Notes: generated by a model from the sequence alone, not told the origin. A stretch of 64,000 nucleotides of DNA from Cyclobacteriaceae bacterium (GCA_025808415.1 CP075525.1:3910525-3974524), one strand, 5' to 3'. Positions 45,176 through 54,744 are shown, counted from the first letter of the stretch. Numbers and translations: made by a program.

Positions 45176-46366
45176 ATGGATCTTCTTACCAAAATCAAAT
45201 CCCTTTCTGAAAAGTATGCTAACGATGTTGTGCACATGCGCAGGCATCTTCACGCCAATCCTGAACTTTCGTACGATGAATTCAATACGGCCAACTATGT
45301 GGCCACACAATTGAAGAAGTTTGGGCTCGTGCCAAAAGAAAAGGTGGCAAACACCGGTGTTGTTGTTGAAATAAAAGGGAAGAACCCCGAAACCAAAACC
45401 ATTGCCCTGCGGGCCGATATGGATGCACTGCCCATACACGAGGCGAACGATGTTCCTTATAAATCAAAAAATCCTGGCGTGATGCACGCGTGTGGCCACG
45501 ATGTTCACACCGCTTCATTATTGGGTACTGCTAAGATTCTTCATGAAATAAAAAATGAATTTGACGGAACCGTGCGACTGATCTTTCAGCCGGGTGAAGA
45601 AAAAAACCCGGGTGGTGCATCGCTTATGATTAAAGAAGGCGTACTCGAAAACCCCGAACCAGCTTCCATTATCGGGCAGCATGTGTTTCCGCTTTTACCG
45701 GTTGGTAAGATTGGTTTCCGTGAAGGCATGTATATGGCCAGCAGCGATGAACTGTTTTTAAAAGTAATCGGTAAGGGCGGCCATGGTGCTGCGCCCGAAC
45801 TGGCGGTTGATCCGGTGGTAATCGCTTCACACATTATTATTGCCTTGCAGCAGGTCATCAGCCGAAATGCTTCGCCCAAACAACCTACCGTGCTCACCTT
45901 CGGAAAAATTATGGGCGATGGTGCCACCAACATAATACCCAACGAAGTAACGCTTGCCGGAACTTTTCGCGCGATGGACGAAACCTGGAGAAAAGAAGGA
46001 CTTAAAAAAATCAAGAAGATGGCCGAGACCCTGGCCGAAGGTATGGGCGGAAAATGTGAAGTGGAGATTTCACACGGTTATCCATTCCTGCAAAACAATC
46101 CGGCCGTGACCCAACGCATCCGCAAAGCCGCTGAAGCTTATGTAGGAAAAGAGAATGTGGTTGACATCGATATTACGTTAGGCAGCGAGGACTTTGCCTA
46201 CTACTCGCAAGTTGTGCCGGCATCTTTTTATCGGTTAGGCACCCGTAACGAAAGCAAGGGCATAACTTCTTATGTACATACCCCAACCTTCAATATTGAT
46301 GAGGATGCACTCACCATAAGTCCCGGAATTATGGCCTGGATGGCCGTGAATGAGTTAAAGCCTTAG
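45176..46366 (+). CDS. M20 family amidohydrolase (N-acyl amino acid hydrolase type)
   Basis: 396 residues. Metal-site motif HACGHDVHTASLLG (C106, H108) and the general-base pair E141-E142 in LIFQPGEEKNPGGA, the dimerisation domain with GGHGAAPELAVDPVV, and the late SEDFAYY motif. The family includes hippurate hydrolase, IAA-amino acid hydrolases and N-acetyl-diaminopimelate deacetylases; the substrate cannot be fixed from sequence. No signal peptide, so cytoplasmic. Transcribed alone. Confidence 0.92.
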   Translation: MDLLTKIKSLSEKYANDVVHMRRHLHANPELSYDEFNTANYVATQLKKFGLVPKEKVANTGVVVEIKGKNPETKTIALRADMDALPIHEANDVPYKSKNPGVMHACGHDVHTASLLGTAKILHEIKNEFDGTVRLIFQPGEEKNPGGASLMIKEGVLENPEPASIIGQHVFPLLPVGKIGFREGMYMASSDELFLKVIGKGGHGAAPELAVDPVVIASHIIIALQQVISRNASPKQPTVLTFGKIMGDGATNIIPNEVTLAGTFRAMDETWRKEGLKKIKKMAETLAEGMGGKCEVEISHGYPFLQNNPAVTQRIRKAAEAYVGKENVVDIDITLGSEDFAYYSQVVPASFYRLGTRNESKGITSYVHTPTFNIDEDALTISPGIMAWMAVNELKP

Positions 46367-46416
46367 CTTTCGGAAATCAGATTATTGATTTCTACATTTA
46401 GGCAAGCTTATCGTAC

Positions 46417-48027
46417 TTGGAATCCACCACACCATTAACGCCCCCTCAACCCACACCCTTTAACTGGGAACGGACAAGAAAAATCCTGTACATACTGGGT
46501 ACATTGGTGCTGTTTGTATTCGCCCTTGATTTAATGATTTCATCGCTGCAAAACCTGGGCAGCACCGCAGCAGAAGCCATACTATTGGCTACCTCCAATC
46601 CATTTACTGCACTCTTCATTGGCCTGCTCATCACGGCCATGATCCAAAGCAGTTCAACCGCTACCAGTTTAGTGGTGGCCCTGGTGGCTTCCGGCTCCAT
46701 CACCATCGACAGTGCCATACCCATAATTATGGGCGCAAATATTGGCACTACCATTACCAGTACCATTGTTTCGTTAGGCTTTATCAATAAGAAGAAAGAA
46801 TTCAGGCGTGCCGTTGCAGCAGGTACCTATCACGATTTCTTCAATATTCTTACCGTATCCATTTTATTTCCGCTGGAGTATTACAACGGGTTTCTCTCCA
46901 ACCTTTCGGGCTGGATAACCGAAAACTTTTTCACCATCAGTAAAGGGGGGGCTTCCGCTAACTTTTCCCCATTGTGGTCGGGGTTTAGCCCGATTATAGA
47001 TTTTCTGGTTAAAATAATCCCCAGCGGATTTCTGCTGGCCTTGTTTTCTTTTGGATTATTGTTTCTGTCTATTCTGTTGTTCAGAAAATTGATTTCAGGA
47101 CTGCTGATGGCGAGTTCACCGGAAAAATTCAGCCGTTTCTTTTTTAAGAATACCCTCAAATCATTTTTCTGGGGATTGGTAACTACAGCCGCCATTCGTT
47201 CCAGTACCATTACCACATCGGTGGTGGTGCCCATCGTGGCACAAAAAATTATTACCCTTCGAAAAGCAGTTCCGTTTATACTGGGGGCTAACATGGGCAC
47301 TACGGTTACTGCTATTATCGCAGCCGCCTTAAGTGCCAATACGGCCAGTGCCATTACTATTGCCATGGCTCATTTCCTTTTTAACCTCATTGGGGTTTTG
47401 GTATTTTATCCGTTGCCGATATTACGCAACATACCAGTGGCCATGGCCAACGGATTGGGGCGCCTTACCATCCGTTACCGATTGGCAGGGTTTGTCTACA
47501 TTCTTGTCGTTTTCTTTTTTATCCCGTTCTCACTCATTTACCTCAATAAAGATTCTACGGAAGTGCTGGAGTTAACCTACAAAAAAACGAACGTGATTAC
47601 CGGTGAGGAATCTTCTTACCGTATTGTTTCCAAGCAACAGAAAAGAAGCCAGAGCGGGGAATGGCTGATTTACAGACGAAACAAGATTGACCCTGATGAA
47701 ATTTTTCCGGTGTACAAAAAGAACACGGTACTGTTCATTAATAAAGAAATGATTTTATTTAATGAGCCCGGCTTTTGCTGGGATGGTGAAAATAAAGAAG
47801 GAAAATACCAACTGTGCGTAAAGGAAGTACTACCTAAACTTACCCTTGGCGAAACCTTAAGCTTTGATTCGGTTTATGTGTACACACAGCGATACTACCA
47901 CCATCCTGATTCAGCCAGTAGCACCGTGTATGTCAGCGCCCTGTACCCGGTTGTTTTACAAACCATAAGGCAGGAAAAAAACGTAGTGATAGAAACACGC
48001 AAAATCACTTCATTTAACCGAAAATAA
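46417..48027 (+). CDS. Na+/phosphate cotransporter family (NptA/PhoU-type) protein
   Basis: 536 residues from a TTG start (MESTTPLTPPQPTPFNWERT); no upstream ATG is available. Two inverted Na/Pi-cotransporter repeats carry the QSSSATSLVVALVASG and RSSTITTSVVVPIVAQK motifs and paired GANIGTTITSTIVSL / GANMGTTVTAIIAAAL. About eight membrane helices, then a C-terminal domain of about 150 residues rich in beta strands that is not the usual PhoU domain. Predicted sodium-driven phosphate transporter; the tail's role is unknown. Confidence 0.9.
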   Translation: MESTTPLTPPQPTPFNWERTRKILYILGTLVLFVFALDLMISSLQNLGSTAAEAILLATSNPFTALFIGLLITAMIQSSSTATSLVVALVASGSITIDSAIPIIMGANIGTTITSTIVSLGFINKKKEFRRAVAAGTYHDFFNILTVSILFPLEYYNGFLSNLSGWITENFFTISKGGASANFSPLWSGFSPIIDFLVKIIPSGFLLALFSFGLLFLSILLFRKLISGLLMASSPEKFSRFFFKNTLKSFFWGLVTTAAIRSSTITTSVVVPIVAQKIITLRKAVPFILGANMGTTVTAIIAAALSANTASAITIAMAHFLFNLIGVLVFYPLPILRNIPVAMANGLGRLTIRYRLAGFVYILVVFFFIPFSLIYLNKDSTEVLELTYKKTNVITGEESSYRIVSKQQKRSQSGEWLIYRRNKIDPDEIFPVYKKNTVLFINKEMILFNEPGFCWDGENKEGKYQLCVKEVLPKLTLGETLSFDSVYVYTQRYYHHPDSASSTVYVSALYPVVLQTIRQEKNVVIETRKITSFNRK

Positions 48028-48089
48028 CAGCATTTTTCCTTACCCTTAAAGTTCCGATCTTTGCCTAACTTGTTGGTTAATACGATGGC

Positions 48090-48470
48090 ATGCTAAAAGA
48101 AACCTTACTTAAATTTTTTAAACTGGACGGGCTTATTGAAAACCTCTCAGGGTATTTCGAAACCCGCATTGAGTTATTGAAGTACGAATTAAAAGAAGAT
48201 ATAGCCAGGGCAATGGCTAAGGTGGCTATTGTGGCCCTGATTGTAATTTTTTTAACGTTGTTTACCATCTTTATCAGCATTGCCGTGGCCTATGGATTAG
48301 CCGAATCCGTGGGAACTTACGGTGGATTTGGCATTGTGGCGGGTTTTTATTTTTTACTTATGCTGATTTTGGTTTTCTTCCGCGAGCCCATAAGCCATAA
48401 ACTGGAACAAGAGATAAAAAAATCATTCAAGAAAAAACAACAACACCATGAAGGGGATGGAAACGGATGA
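48090..48470 (+). CDS. Small membrane protein of the phage-holin-like (holin-X) family
   Basis: 126 residues with an amphipathic N-terminus (LIENLSGYFETRIELLKYELKEDIARAMA) and two membrane helices, ending in a lysine-rich tail. Annotated phage holin in databases by similarity, but this family is a normal chromosomal gene in Bacteroidota and nothing phage-like is nearby. It overlaps the next gene by 23 bases and heads a three-gene unit that ends in the prenylglyceryl phosphate synthase. Confidence 0.8.
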   Translation: MLKETLLKFFKLDGLIENLSGYFETRIELLKYELKEDIARAMAKVAIVALIVIFLTLFTIFISIAVAYGLAESVGTYGGFGIVAGFYFLLMLILVFFREPISHKLEQEIKKSFKKKQQHHEGDGNG

Positions 48471-48861
48471 CCTGGTAAAAAGCCAGTTGCTTCAAAAGGC
48501 AGCACAGCAACGTAAGGAAATTGAAAGCGAAGTGCATGAAATTACCGACCGAACTGAAAAAGTATTAACGAATGCACTTATTATTGGAGGGGCATTAGCC
48601 CTTACCTATTTTTTGGTACGCGGGTTTTCATCTTCAAAGAAACGTAAAACCCGTAAAGCAAAGGCCAAAGCAAAACCTGCTGAAGTTGATGATGCGGAAG
48701 AAAATGAGGTGTATGAAGAATCCGGTCCATCACGCATACTCAGTCAGATTGGTACTGCCGTAGCCTCACAAGCTACCGTGTTGTTGCTTGACCTGGCCAA
48801 AGAAAAACTGATGGAATACCTACAAGCTCAGGCACAAAAGAAAACGAATGAAAATTCTTGA
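48448..48861 (+). CDS. Small membrane protein of unknown function
   Basis: 137 residues. N-terminal coiled-coil-like helix (QKAAQQRKEIESEVHEITDRTEKVL), one membrane helix (ALIIGGALALTYFLV), a very basic stretch (KKRKTRKAKAKAKPAE), an acidic stretch and a C-terminal amphipathic helix. An ATG three codons later is an equal start. Overlaps the genes on both sides (23 and 14 bases), so the trio is translationally coupled. Confidence 0.75.
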   Translation: MKGMETDDLVKSQLLQKAAQQRKEIESEVHEITDRTEKVLTNALIIGGALALTYFLVRGFSSSKKRKTRKAKAKAKPAEVDDAEENEVYEESGPSRILSQIGTAVASQATVLLLDLAKEKLMEYLQAQAQKKTNENS

Positions 48862-49615
48862 GACGTTAAAGGAAAATCAAAAGCTGGGTAAAAAATCCAT
48901 AGCGGTATTGGTTGACCCTGACAAGGTAGCTGATGCTGCAGCGTTGCAGCACCTCATTAACCTGGCCAGTGAAAACTGTGTTGATTACTTTTTTGTAGGG
49001 GGAAGCCTGGTTACTACTACCAATCTTTCAGAGATTGTAAAGCAGATTAAAGATAATGTAAACCTGCCGGTAATACTTTTCCCGGGTAACTCTATACAAA
49101 TAGAACCTTCAGCCGATGGAATTTTATTCCTTTCGCTGATCTCAGGGCGCAACCCTGAATTATTAATTGGCCAACATGTAGTAGCCGCTCCCATTGTGCG
49201 CAACACCCGATTGGAAGTATTACCCACCGGATATATGCTGATTAGTTCAGGACGCACTACTTCCGTAGCCTACATCAGCAACACCACACCCATACCCGAT
49301 GACAAATATTCCCTGGCCGCCTGCACAGCCATGGCCGGTGAAATGCTGGGGTTACAACTCATGTACCTTGATGCAGGCAGTGGTGCCGAAAAGGAAATCA
49401 GTGCGCGTATGATCAGTGCCGTGCGTAAAGCCATACACACACCGTTGGTTGTTGGGGGCGGCATTAACACCGCTCAAAAAGCACTCACAGCGCTGGAGGC
49501 CGGAGCTGATATGATTGTGATTGGCAATGCCCTGGAGAAAGACCCCAACCTGCTCATTGAAATTGCCGATAAGGTGTATGAATGGAACCAAAGTGTGAAT
49601 GCAGGGAAGAATTAA
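48848..49615 (+). CDS. Geranylgeranylglyceryl/heptaprenylglyceryl phosphate synthase
   Basis: 255 residues, TIM-barrel PcrB/GGGPS family: AVLVDPDKV near the N-terminus, YFFVGGSLVT, LFPGNSIQIEPSADGILFLSLISGRNPELLIGQH, TGYMLISSGRTTSVAYISNT, and the phosphate-binding LVVGGGINTAQKALTALEAGADMIVIGNALEKD. The enzyme joins a prenyl diphosphate to sn-glycerol-1-phosphate, the first step of archaeal ether lipids; bacterial group members in Bacteroidota have this activity in vitro but the product's role is unclear. Last gene before the accessory island. Confidence 0.92.
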   Translation: MKILETLKENQKLGKKSIAVLVDPDKVADAAALQHLINLASENCVDYFFVGGSLVTTTNLSEIVKQIKDNVNLPVILFPGNSIQIEPSADGILFLSLISGRNPELLIGQHVVAAPIVRNTRLEVLPTGYMLISSGRTTSVAYISNTTPIPDDKYSLAACTAMAGEMLGLQLMYLDAGSGAEKEISARMISAVRKAIHTPLVVGGGINTAQKALTALEAGADMIVIGNALEKDPNLLIEIADKVYEWNQSVNAGKN

Positions 49616-49735
49616 TTAGACGGTGAAGCAGTTACAAAAAAAATATCCTCCAAATTTTACTGGAAATAGGCTTTTTAGTGGTAAAAATTGCCCTGTCGGG
49701 ATATATGGAAATATATTCAATACACAAACACATGT

Positions 49736-49742
49736 GTTAGCG
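49736..49742 (+). repeat. Right-hand core of a cassette-type repeat at the island's left edge
   Basis: GTTAGCG followed by CCAATG and, 29 bases on, GACAAT. The same core and a following GACA(A/G) occur after the three fuller repeats at 59939, 60618 and 61710. No left half is recognisable upstream, so this is a remnant. Confidence 0.45.
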
Positions 49743-49984
49743 CCAATGCCCTTCCAGCACAGCGGACAATGACGACTCAGCCGACAAAGACTCGTTACCG
49801 CAGACAAGAAAAAATTAACGGGTGACACTTTACTAATTCAAATTCTCCACGCGGACAATTGAACGTTTCTTTAGACAATGTAAGACTGAGAACAAAAAAT
49901 AAAACTTGGGACACGGCTACGAATTAAGATTCGTATCATATCCGCCCACCGCACTGCAACCGTGGAAAGATTCTCGCCCACGCT
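49743..49984. other. Non-coding spacer, probably a degraded cassette
   Basis: No open frame of useful length and no promoter or terminator that I can defend. Its composition and short words such as GACAA and ACGGC resemble the gap at 59619-59775. It lies between the GTTAGCG core and the first structured repeat. Confidence 0.4.
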
Positions 49985-50044
49985 TTTGGCACATGCCATA
50001 GCCGCACAAACCCACGCGACACCAAAGCTATGGCAAGAGCCAAA
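49985..50044. repeat. Structured repeat family 1, copy 1
   Basis: TTTGGC (49985-49990) pairs with GCCAAA (50039-50044); GCCATAGC (49995-50002) pairs with GCTATGGC (50027-50034). The unpaired spacers are ACAT and AAGA and the terminal loop is 24 bases beginning CGCACAAA. A second copy at 59555-59618 has the same layout, with different but still complementary arms. Confidence 0.8.
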
Positions 50045-50098
50045 CCCACCCGCCCATACGACTGTGAAAATCTTAACACAATGGATTTAATTTTAAAA

Positions 50099-51187
50099 CT
50101 ACTTGAAAACGATAATCTTCAATCCGAAGAGCTTCAAAAAAGTGCTATGTGAAAAGTTAAACCCAGGATAAAAGAATTCAATTTTATCTTCTGAAGTAAT
50201 TACTTCTGGAATGGGAGGAAGTGGTGGTAATTTATTTTCGACTACTTCTACAAAACTCTCAGTTGTAAGATGGTCCGACCAGAGTATTTTATATCGACCA
50301 TCAGGAACCTTAGAATCTGAAACGATTGCTCCCGTGGCTTTGTCAACTTCAATCTTACTATACGCTTGGGTAGAGCCCGAGTTATCTGGTGAAATAGCTT
50401 TAAGGTTTACGGAATACAAGCCTGTATCATGAAATTTTAAAAGACCATTGAAGATATCTCCATCATAACCATTTACCCTGAAATCTTGTGGATTTATTTG
50501 CGGAAGCTTGTGTAATAATGTTGTGTTGAGTTCAATAATATATGGCGCCTTTACTGGCAATTGGATTATCCCATTCTCCTTAATGGTAGACTTTAAACCA
50601 ACATCTAATTTATTGTAGCTAATTTTCAATATCGTGCGATAGCTCCTATCCAAAACAACAAAGGACTTACAAAACAACTCAGTCCCATTGCAGTCTTCGT
50701 ATAGCAGCGCAAGTATAAAATCATTGTTGCCCCAAAAAGGTGTAAGTTTCCCATCTTTACCCAAGTGGTTATAAGTGATTGCTTTTGTTCGGATATCTAC
50801 CGAAACCATTCCCATGTCATTGTCGAAGCTAAAGTGGGTATCGGATGCTGCATACAAAGTAGCTAAAGACTTTGTACGGTCAATCCCATCTTTTACTTTA
50901 TAGCCTGCTTGCTTTAATATTTCGCGGATATCAAGTCGGCTTATTAATTTGTTTGTGGTTTTATCGTAATAGTCTACATATTTTGTATAGAGAAATTCGC
51001 CCCCACCGCCCGCATACCCCAGTTTTCTGAAAACAAAATGGATTCTATACAAATTCGTGGAATCAATAATTCTATCAACATCGCTGTAGGTAAGCTGACT
51101 GGTCTGACGTTCCTCTGGGTCTATTTCCTGGGCCAAAAGATTTATTGATATCAAAAGGCCAATAATTAACAGGATGGATTTTGTCAT
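50099..51187 (-). CDS. Exported protein of unknown function
   Basis: 362 residues from the ATG at 51187 (MTKSILLIIGLLISINLLAQ), a clear signal peptide. The mature protein is beta-rich; visible stretches include HFVFRKLGYAGGGGEFLYTKYVDYYD and DTHFSFDNDMGMVSVDIRT. A proline-rich spacer (NKLPPLPPIP) precedes a hydrophobic C-terminus (FLKLFGLKIIVFK). No family recognised. Last gene of the seven-gene minus-strand operon; 27 bases after the SHOCT gene. Confidence 0.7.
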   Translation of the reverse strand: MTKSILLIIGLLISINLLAQEIDPEERQTSQLTYSDVDRIIDSTNLYRIHFVFRKLGYAGGGGEFLYTKYVDYYDKTTNKLISRLDIREILKQAGYKVKDGIDRTKSLATLYAASDTHFSFDNDMGMVSVDIRTKAITYNHLGKDGKLTPFWGNNDFILALLYEDCNGTELFCKSFVVLDRSYRTILKISYNKLDVGLKSTIKENGIIQLPVKAPYIIELNTTLLHKLPQINPQDFRVNGYDGDIFNGLLKFHDTGLYSVNLKAISPDNSGSTQAYSKIEVDKATGAIVSDSKVPDGRYKILWSDHLTTESFVEVVENKLPPLPPIPEVITSEDKIEFFYPGFNFSHSTFLKLFGLKIIVFK

Positions 51188-51214
51188 GGTAAGTTGACTC
51201 ACTGATTAATTGTA

Positions 51215-52549
51215 TTAATGATCGTAATACCAATAAAAAACAACACCAGCAGAATTAGTAAGCGTAAGTGCTCTTACATCTGCAATGGATTCATCAAACC
51301 GGTCATAGTCAAATTCCTGACCACCCAAAGATAGAAGTCCCTTACTTGTAACATAAGCTTCTTCTTTAGTGGACTGTTTATCTCCCTTCCAAGATGAAAC
51401 CCAAATTTTATCGTTATCATATTGAATTTTAATATATGCAGTGGGTTCCTCTGATGAATTGAAGTATATACCTTCTACGGGACCTGTGATTTCAATTTCA
51501 GAAGTAGTCATTTGTTCATCATGATTTGGAATTTGTACTTTAAGCATCCTATAACGTTCTCCTGTTGGAGTAGTCAGAAAGTCACTTTTTGGTTTTTCAG
51601 AGCTGACGTCTTGATCTTTGTGGGTTGCGCTATTTTGATCTTCATTTATAGTAGTGGTATTCTCAACTGGTGCTTCAGCCAAAATAGTTTCGTATTCTGA
51701 ACCATTAGTAAAATACTTAAATACAAAGAATACAAGAACTAATAAAAAAAATACAATGGTTATGTAAAGTAAACTTTTAGAAGTTTTCTTTCCGGTTTTT
51801 TTCAAATCTGTAATTGGAGTAGTCTGAGCATTTAGCTTTTCATTCTTAGGTCTTTCTGCTCTTGGTCTAAGTTCGCTATTCCCCAACTTTTCTTGTTGAA
51901 TTATCTTGGGTTGAATTTTTGCGCCAAGTGCTTGGTGCTTGATTTGTTCAAATTCCTCTTGAGAAATAGCACCAAGATCAAGAAGTTCCTTGGCCATCTT
52001 TAAATCTTCTAATGTTTTAACCTGGCTACCCGGATTTAAGTACTCTTGAGAAGTAAATGCGCTCTTGACAGTATTCTGCTTTCCTTTTTCAAAAGCTTGC
52101 TGTATTTCATACACCAATTTTTCATCACGGTCTATAAAGAATGCGCATAAAACCCCGGCATTTTGACTAATAAATGAAATTCTGTAGACATACTTTCTGC
52201 CCAACAGTGCCCAAAGACTAATTACAACTAATAAAGCAAGAAAATATGGAGCAATCCACGATAGTTTCATCATTACCATAATTACAGCTATAGTAAAATA
52301 AGCAATCAAGGCCGGCATTATATGTTTCCTTTTTACATGCAGAGCGGTTTTGAGAACCTCAATGCCAGAGATATTTTCGTATGAATAACTTAAGTTTTCC
52401 AAACTTGAAGAGTAGTATACTCTTTTATTAGTAAATAAAAGAGTAATGGAATGAGAGACGGAAAATTCAATATTGCTTACAGCCCACCAAGTTTTATCAT
52501 ACCAGGCTTCAATGTTAAATACTTTAATCTTGATCTCATCTTTTAGCAT
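51215..52549 (-). CDS. Membrane protein with PH-like region, SHOCT motif and exported C-terminus
   Basis: 444 residues. The first 75 residues look like a small PH-like/bPH domain (FSVSHSITLLFTNKRVYYSS, YENISGIEVLK), followed by two membrane helices (about 78-94, 98-116). A SHOCT motif at about 179-208 (LEDLKMAKELLDLGAISQEEF) follows, then a basic linker, a third membrane helix (about 258-280) and an exported, acidic C-terminal domain. SHOCT segments usually mark oligomerising membrane-associated proteins. No overall homologue is known to me. In one operon with the SPFH protein. Confidence 0.75.
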   Translation of the reverse strand: MLKDEIKIKVFNIEAWYDKTWWAVSNIEFSVSHSITLLFTNKRVYYSSSLENLSYSYENISGIEVLKTALHVKRKHIMPALIAYFTIAVIMVMMKLSWIAPYFLALLVVISLWALLGRKYVYRISFISQNAGVLCAFFIDRDEKLVYEIQQAFEKGKQNTVKSAFTSQEYLNPGSQVKTLEDLKMAKELLDLGAISQEEFEQIKHQALGAKIQPKIIQQEKLGNSELRPRAERPKNEKLNAQTTPITDLKKTGKKTSKSLLYITIVFFLLVLVFFVFKYFTNGSEYETILAEAPVENTTTINEDQNSATHKDQDVSSEKPKSDFLTTPTGERYRMLKVQIPNHDEQMTTSEIEITGPVEGIYFNSSEEPTAYIKIQYDNDKIWVSSWKGDKQSTKEEAYVTSKGLLSLGGQEFDYDRFDESIADVRALTLTNSAGVVFYWYYDH

Positions 52550-52586
52550 AGATTAAATTGATTTAGTTGTATAAATATTTCCGTAA

Positions 52587-52928
52587 TTACCTGTGTCTAC
52601 TTACTTGTTTAAAAATGAAAATAGAAATAACTTCAATTAAAACGATTGAAGTAAGTAGAATAAAGGGTATTGAGCCCTGAATCGTCTCTATAATATACTG
52701 AGCCGTTATATATTTTATTGCAAATGCAATTCCAAAGGCAAAAAATGAAAATATTTTAAATGCATCATCGATTTTAATGCTCAATAGCAAAATAAAAAAT
52801 ACCATTGAACTAGCTATGCAAATTTCGCTTGCTACAAAAGGATAAATCTTAAATCCACTGAGTATGGAGAACGCAATAAGATTTATAATTAGTAGAATGA
52901 ATCCAGTATAAACAACAATGCTTTTCAT
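52587..52928 (-). CDS. Small four-helix membrane protein
   Basis: 113 residues from the ATG at 52928, one base after the stop of the SPFH gene. It is nearly all hydrophobic: four predicted helices (SIVVYTGFILLIINLIAFSIL, ICIASSMVFFILLLSI, IFSFFAFGIAFAIKYI, SIPFILLTSIVLIEVISIFIF) with short basic ends. No family recognised. The one-base spacing suggests that it works with the SPFH protein. Confidence 0.75.
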   Translation of the reverse strand: MKSIVVYTGFILLIINLIAFSILSGFKIYPFVASEICIASSMVFFILLLSIKIDDAFKIFSFFAFGIAFAIKYITAQYIIETIQGSIPFILLTSIVLIEVISIFIFKQVSRHR

Positions 52929-52929
52929 A

Positions 52930-54048
52930 TTATTGCCTTTTTGGAATAGGTGGCGGTGTGCTACCAAAAAGTAATTTTATTTCCTCAATTACACCGGCCT
53001 CAACCCAATCGGTTAAACCTTCACGCCATGTAAGTGTTTCCTTTTTAAGAAGTCCCTCCGTAATCAGTAGAGGTAAATCACTTAATAGGTATCCCTGACT
53101 TTGAATTTCATTAATTACAAAGTAGTACCTGATAAGCGGTGGTACTAACTGTGATTTATTAGAATTAACGTTCAAAGTACTACCTACTTGGCCGAATTGG
53201 TTACCTATGAGATTACCCAAACCAATACCTGCACCTAATCCAAGCCCTGCATTTAATAGACTCCCCGCATTGCCCTCGTTTTCTGCTGCTTTTTCCATTA
53301 CATTGAAACTTCTGTCCATTTGGTAAATGTCTTTTCCAATGGTTTTCACTTTCATAGCCAATTCCTTTGCTTCTTTTAGTTTGATAAAAGATGGGTCGTC
53401 AGCTGGAATATTTATTGACATAAAGTTGAACGCTGTTGCTTCTACACCGTATTCAGTAAACTCCTTGTTAATTTCAGCCTGACAAAATTTTCCAAGGTCA
53501 TCCTGAAAAACACCTAACTGGAGTAATGAAATTTTATCAAGAATAATTTTTCTGGAAATAAGTGTTGTTACTGAACTCAGAATTTTTGCCCGGAAATAGT
53601 CAATAATCTCATTGGCCGCAAATACATGAGCAGTGCCAACTATTGTGATTAAAAACTTTTTTGCATCAATAATTTTTATTCCAAATTGACCAAATGCTCT
53701 AACGGGAACAATTACATTGTAAAGTGGATCTTCAAGGTTTATGGGCTTAACAGTTCCCCATTTGTTATCAAGTTTTGTTATAAGGTTTACAAACCAAACT
53801 TCTGCCGAAAATGGTGAGTCTCCTCCGAATGGAAGGTTAATAAGCTTATTAAGTAATGGAATATTTGCTGACTTGAGCGTATATCTGCCTTCATTAAAGG
53901 CATCCAGTACTTTGCCATTCTTAACGAAAAATGCACACTGAGATGTATTAACAATGAGCTGAGCACCAAGTTTCAAATCGTTTGACGGAAATTTCCAGAC
54001 AAATTCGCTATTGTCTCCTTTAAACTTTACAACTTCGACTAGTGCCAT
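52930..54048 (-). CDS. SPFH-domain (virion core/YdjI type) protein with C-terminal GYF_2 domain
   Basis: 372 residues. The SPFH region (about 30-235) has LGAQLIVNTSQCAFFVKNGKVLDAF, LNKLINLPFGGDSPFSAEVWFVN, and YNVIVPVRAFGQFGIKI, all typical of the YdjI class. A Gly/Asn-rich stretch (LLNAGLGLGAGIGLGNLIGN) follows, then a GYF_2-type domain (YYFVINEIQSQGYLLSDLP, TLTWREGLTDWVEAG) and a proline end. SPFH proteins form membrane-associated ring or cage assemblies; no membrane segment is visible here, so contact is probably via partners. The start at 54048 lies two bases after the zinc-ribbon gene's stop. Confidence 0.9.
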   Translation of the reverse strand: MALVEVVKFKGDNSEFVWKFPSNDLKLGAQLIVNTSQCAFFVKNGKVLDAFNEGRYTLKSANIPLLNKLINLPFGGDSPFSAEVWFVNLITKLDNKWGTVKPINLEDPLYNVIVPVRAFGQFGIKIIDAKKFLITIVGTAHVFAANEIIDYFRAKILSSVTTLISRKIILDKISLLQLGVFQDDLGKFCQAEINKEFTEYGVEATAFNFMSINIPADDPSFIKLKEAKELAMKVKTIGKDIYQMDRSFNVMEKAAENEGNAGSLLNAGLGLGAGIGLGNLIGNQFGQVGSTLNVNSNKSQLVPPLIRYYFVINEIQSQGYLLSDLPLLITEGLLKKETLTWREGLTDWVEAGVIEEIKLLFGSTPPPIPKRQ

Positions 54049-54050
54049 AT

Positions 54051-54731
54051 CTAATTTTTATTCCTTAATTCCCGTATGGTATTTATATATCCCTCCTTCT
54101 TTCTTCGCCATGCATTAACCTCTAAACTGTCACTATTAGACCAATGAATTGAATATTCCATTCCATTTAAAATAATCAAGGCATTATCATAGTCTTTGCT
54201 ACTCATTTTTTCAACTACTTGTTGCTCAAGCGATTTAAGTCGCTTAATTTCTACATCATAAGAAGAATCAGAGCTGCATTGATTTGTACACCAAGCAAAT
54301 GAGACAATGAGATAAACCCCAAAAAATAAAAGTAGACCACCAAGAATTTTATTTCCTCCACCAATTTTTGCAAACCATCCATTTGTTTTTGAATCATGCA
54401 GATTTTTTAACTCCTGATATACGTGGAATAATTCCACATTGGTTTTCGATCGAACCTGAAGTAGTGTCATGTATTTTAGAGCGATTCCAGCTATTTCATT
54501 CACCTGATAATGACGAATGTCTTTACCAGTCCATTGGTTTGCATTAGGTCCAGAAATTGAAAATGGCATTCCCATTTTGGCGACCCACTCAGCGGCATTT
54601 TGAACTAAATCTTCATTGGAAATTGAATTAACATCCATCGTTGGCAATCCAGTTTTACAAAACTGACAATTTGTAAATAGCAAGTCGTTGTCTGCACCAC
54701 AATTAGGACATTGTTTTGTTTTGAATGACAT
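54051..54731 (-). CDS. Zinc-ribbon membrane protein
   Basis: 226 residues from the ATG at 54731. Four cysteines in two CxxC pairs (C8, C11, C22, C25) form an N-terminal zinc ribbon. A helical domain of about 80 residues follows, then one membrane helix (about 129-148) and an exported coiled-coil-like C-terminus (YDVEIKRLKSLEQQVVEKMSS). Zinc ribbons of this kind often accompany SPFH/YdjI proteins. Tightly spaced in the operon. No specific family recognised. Confidence 0.75.
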   Translation of the reverse strand: MSFKTKQCPNCGADNDLLFTNCQFCKTGLPTMDVNSISNEDLVQNAAEWVAKMGMPFSISGPNANQWTGKDIRHYQVNEIAGIALKYMTLLQVRSKTNVELFHVYQELKNLHDSKTNGWFAKIGGGNKILGGLLLFFGVYLIVSFAWCTNQCSSDSSYDVEIKRLKSLEQQVVEKMSSKDYDNALIILNGMEYSIHWSNSDSLEVNAWRRKKEGYINTIRELRNKN

Positions 54732-54744
54732 TGTATCCGAGCGT

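Noticed and set aside
48090..48470. Prophage, based on the holin-like protein
   Set aside because: No capsid, tail, terminase, endolysin or integrase genes nearby; the family is chromosomal in Bacteroidota.
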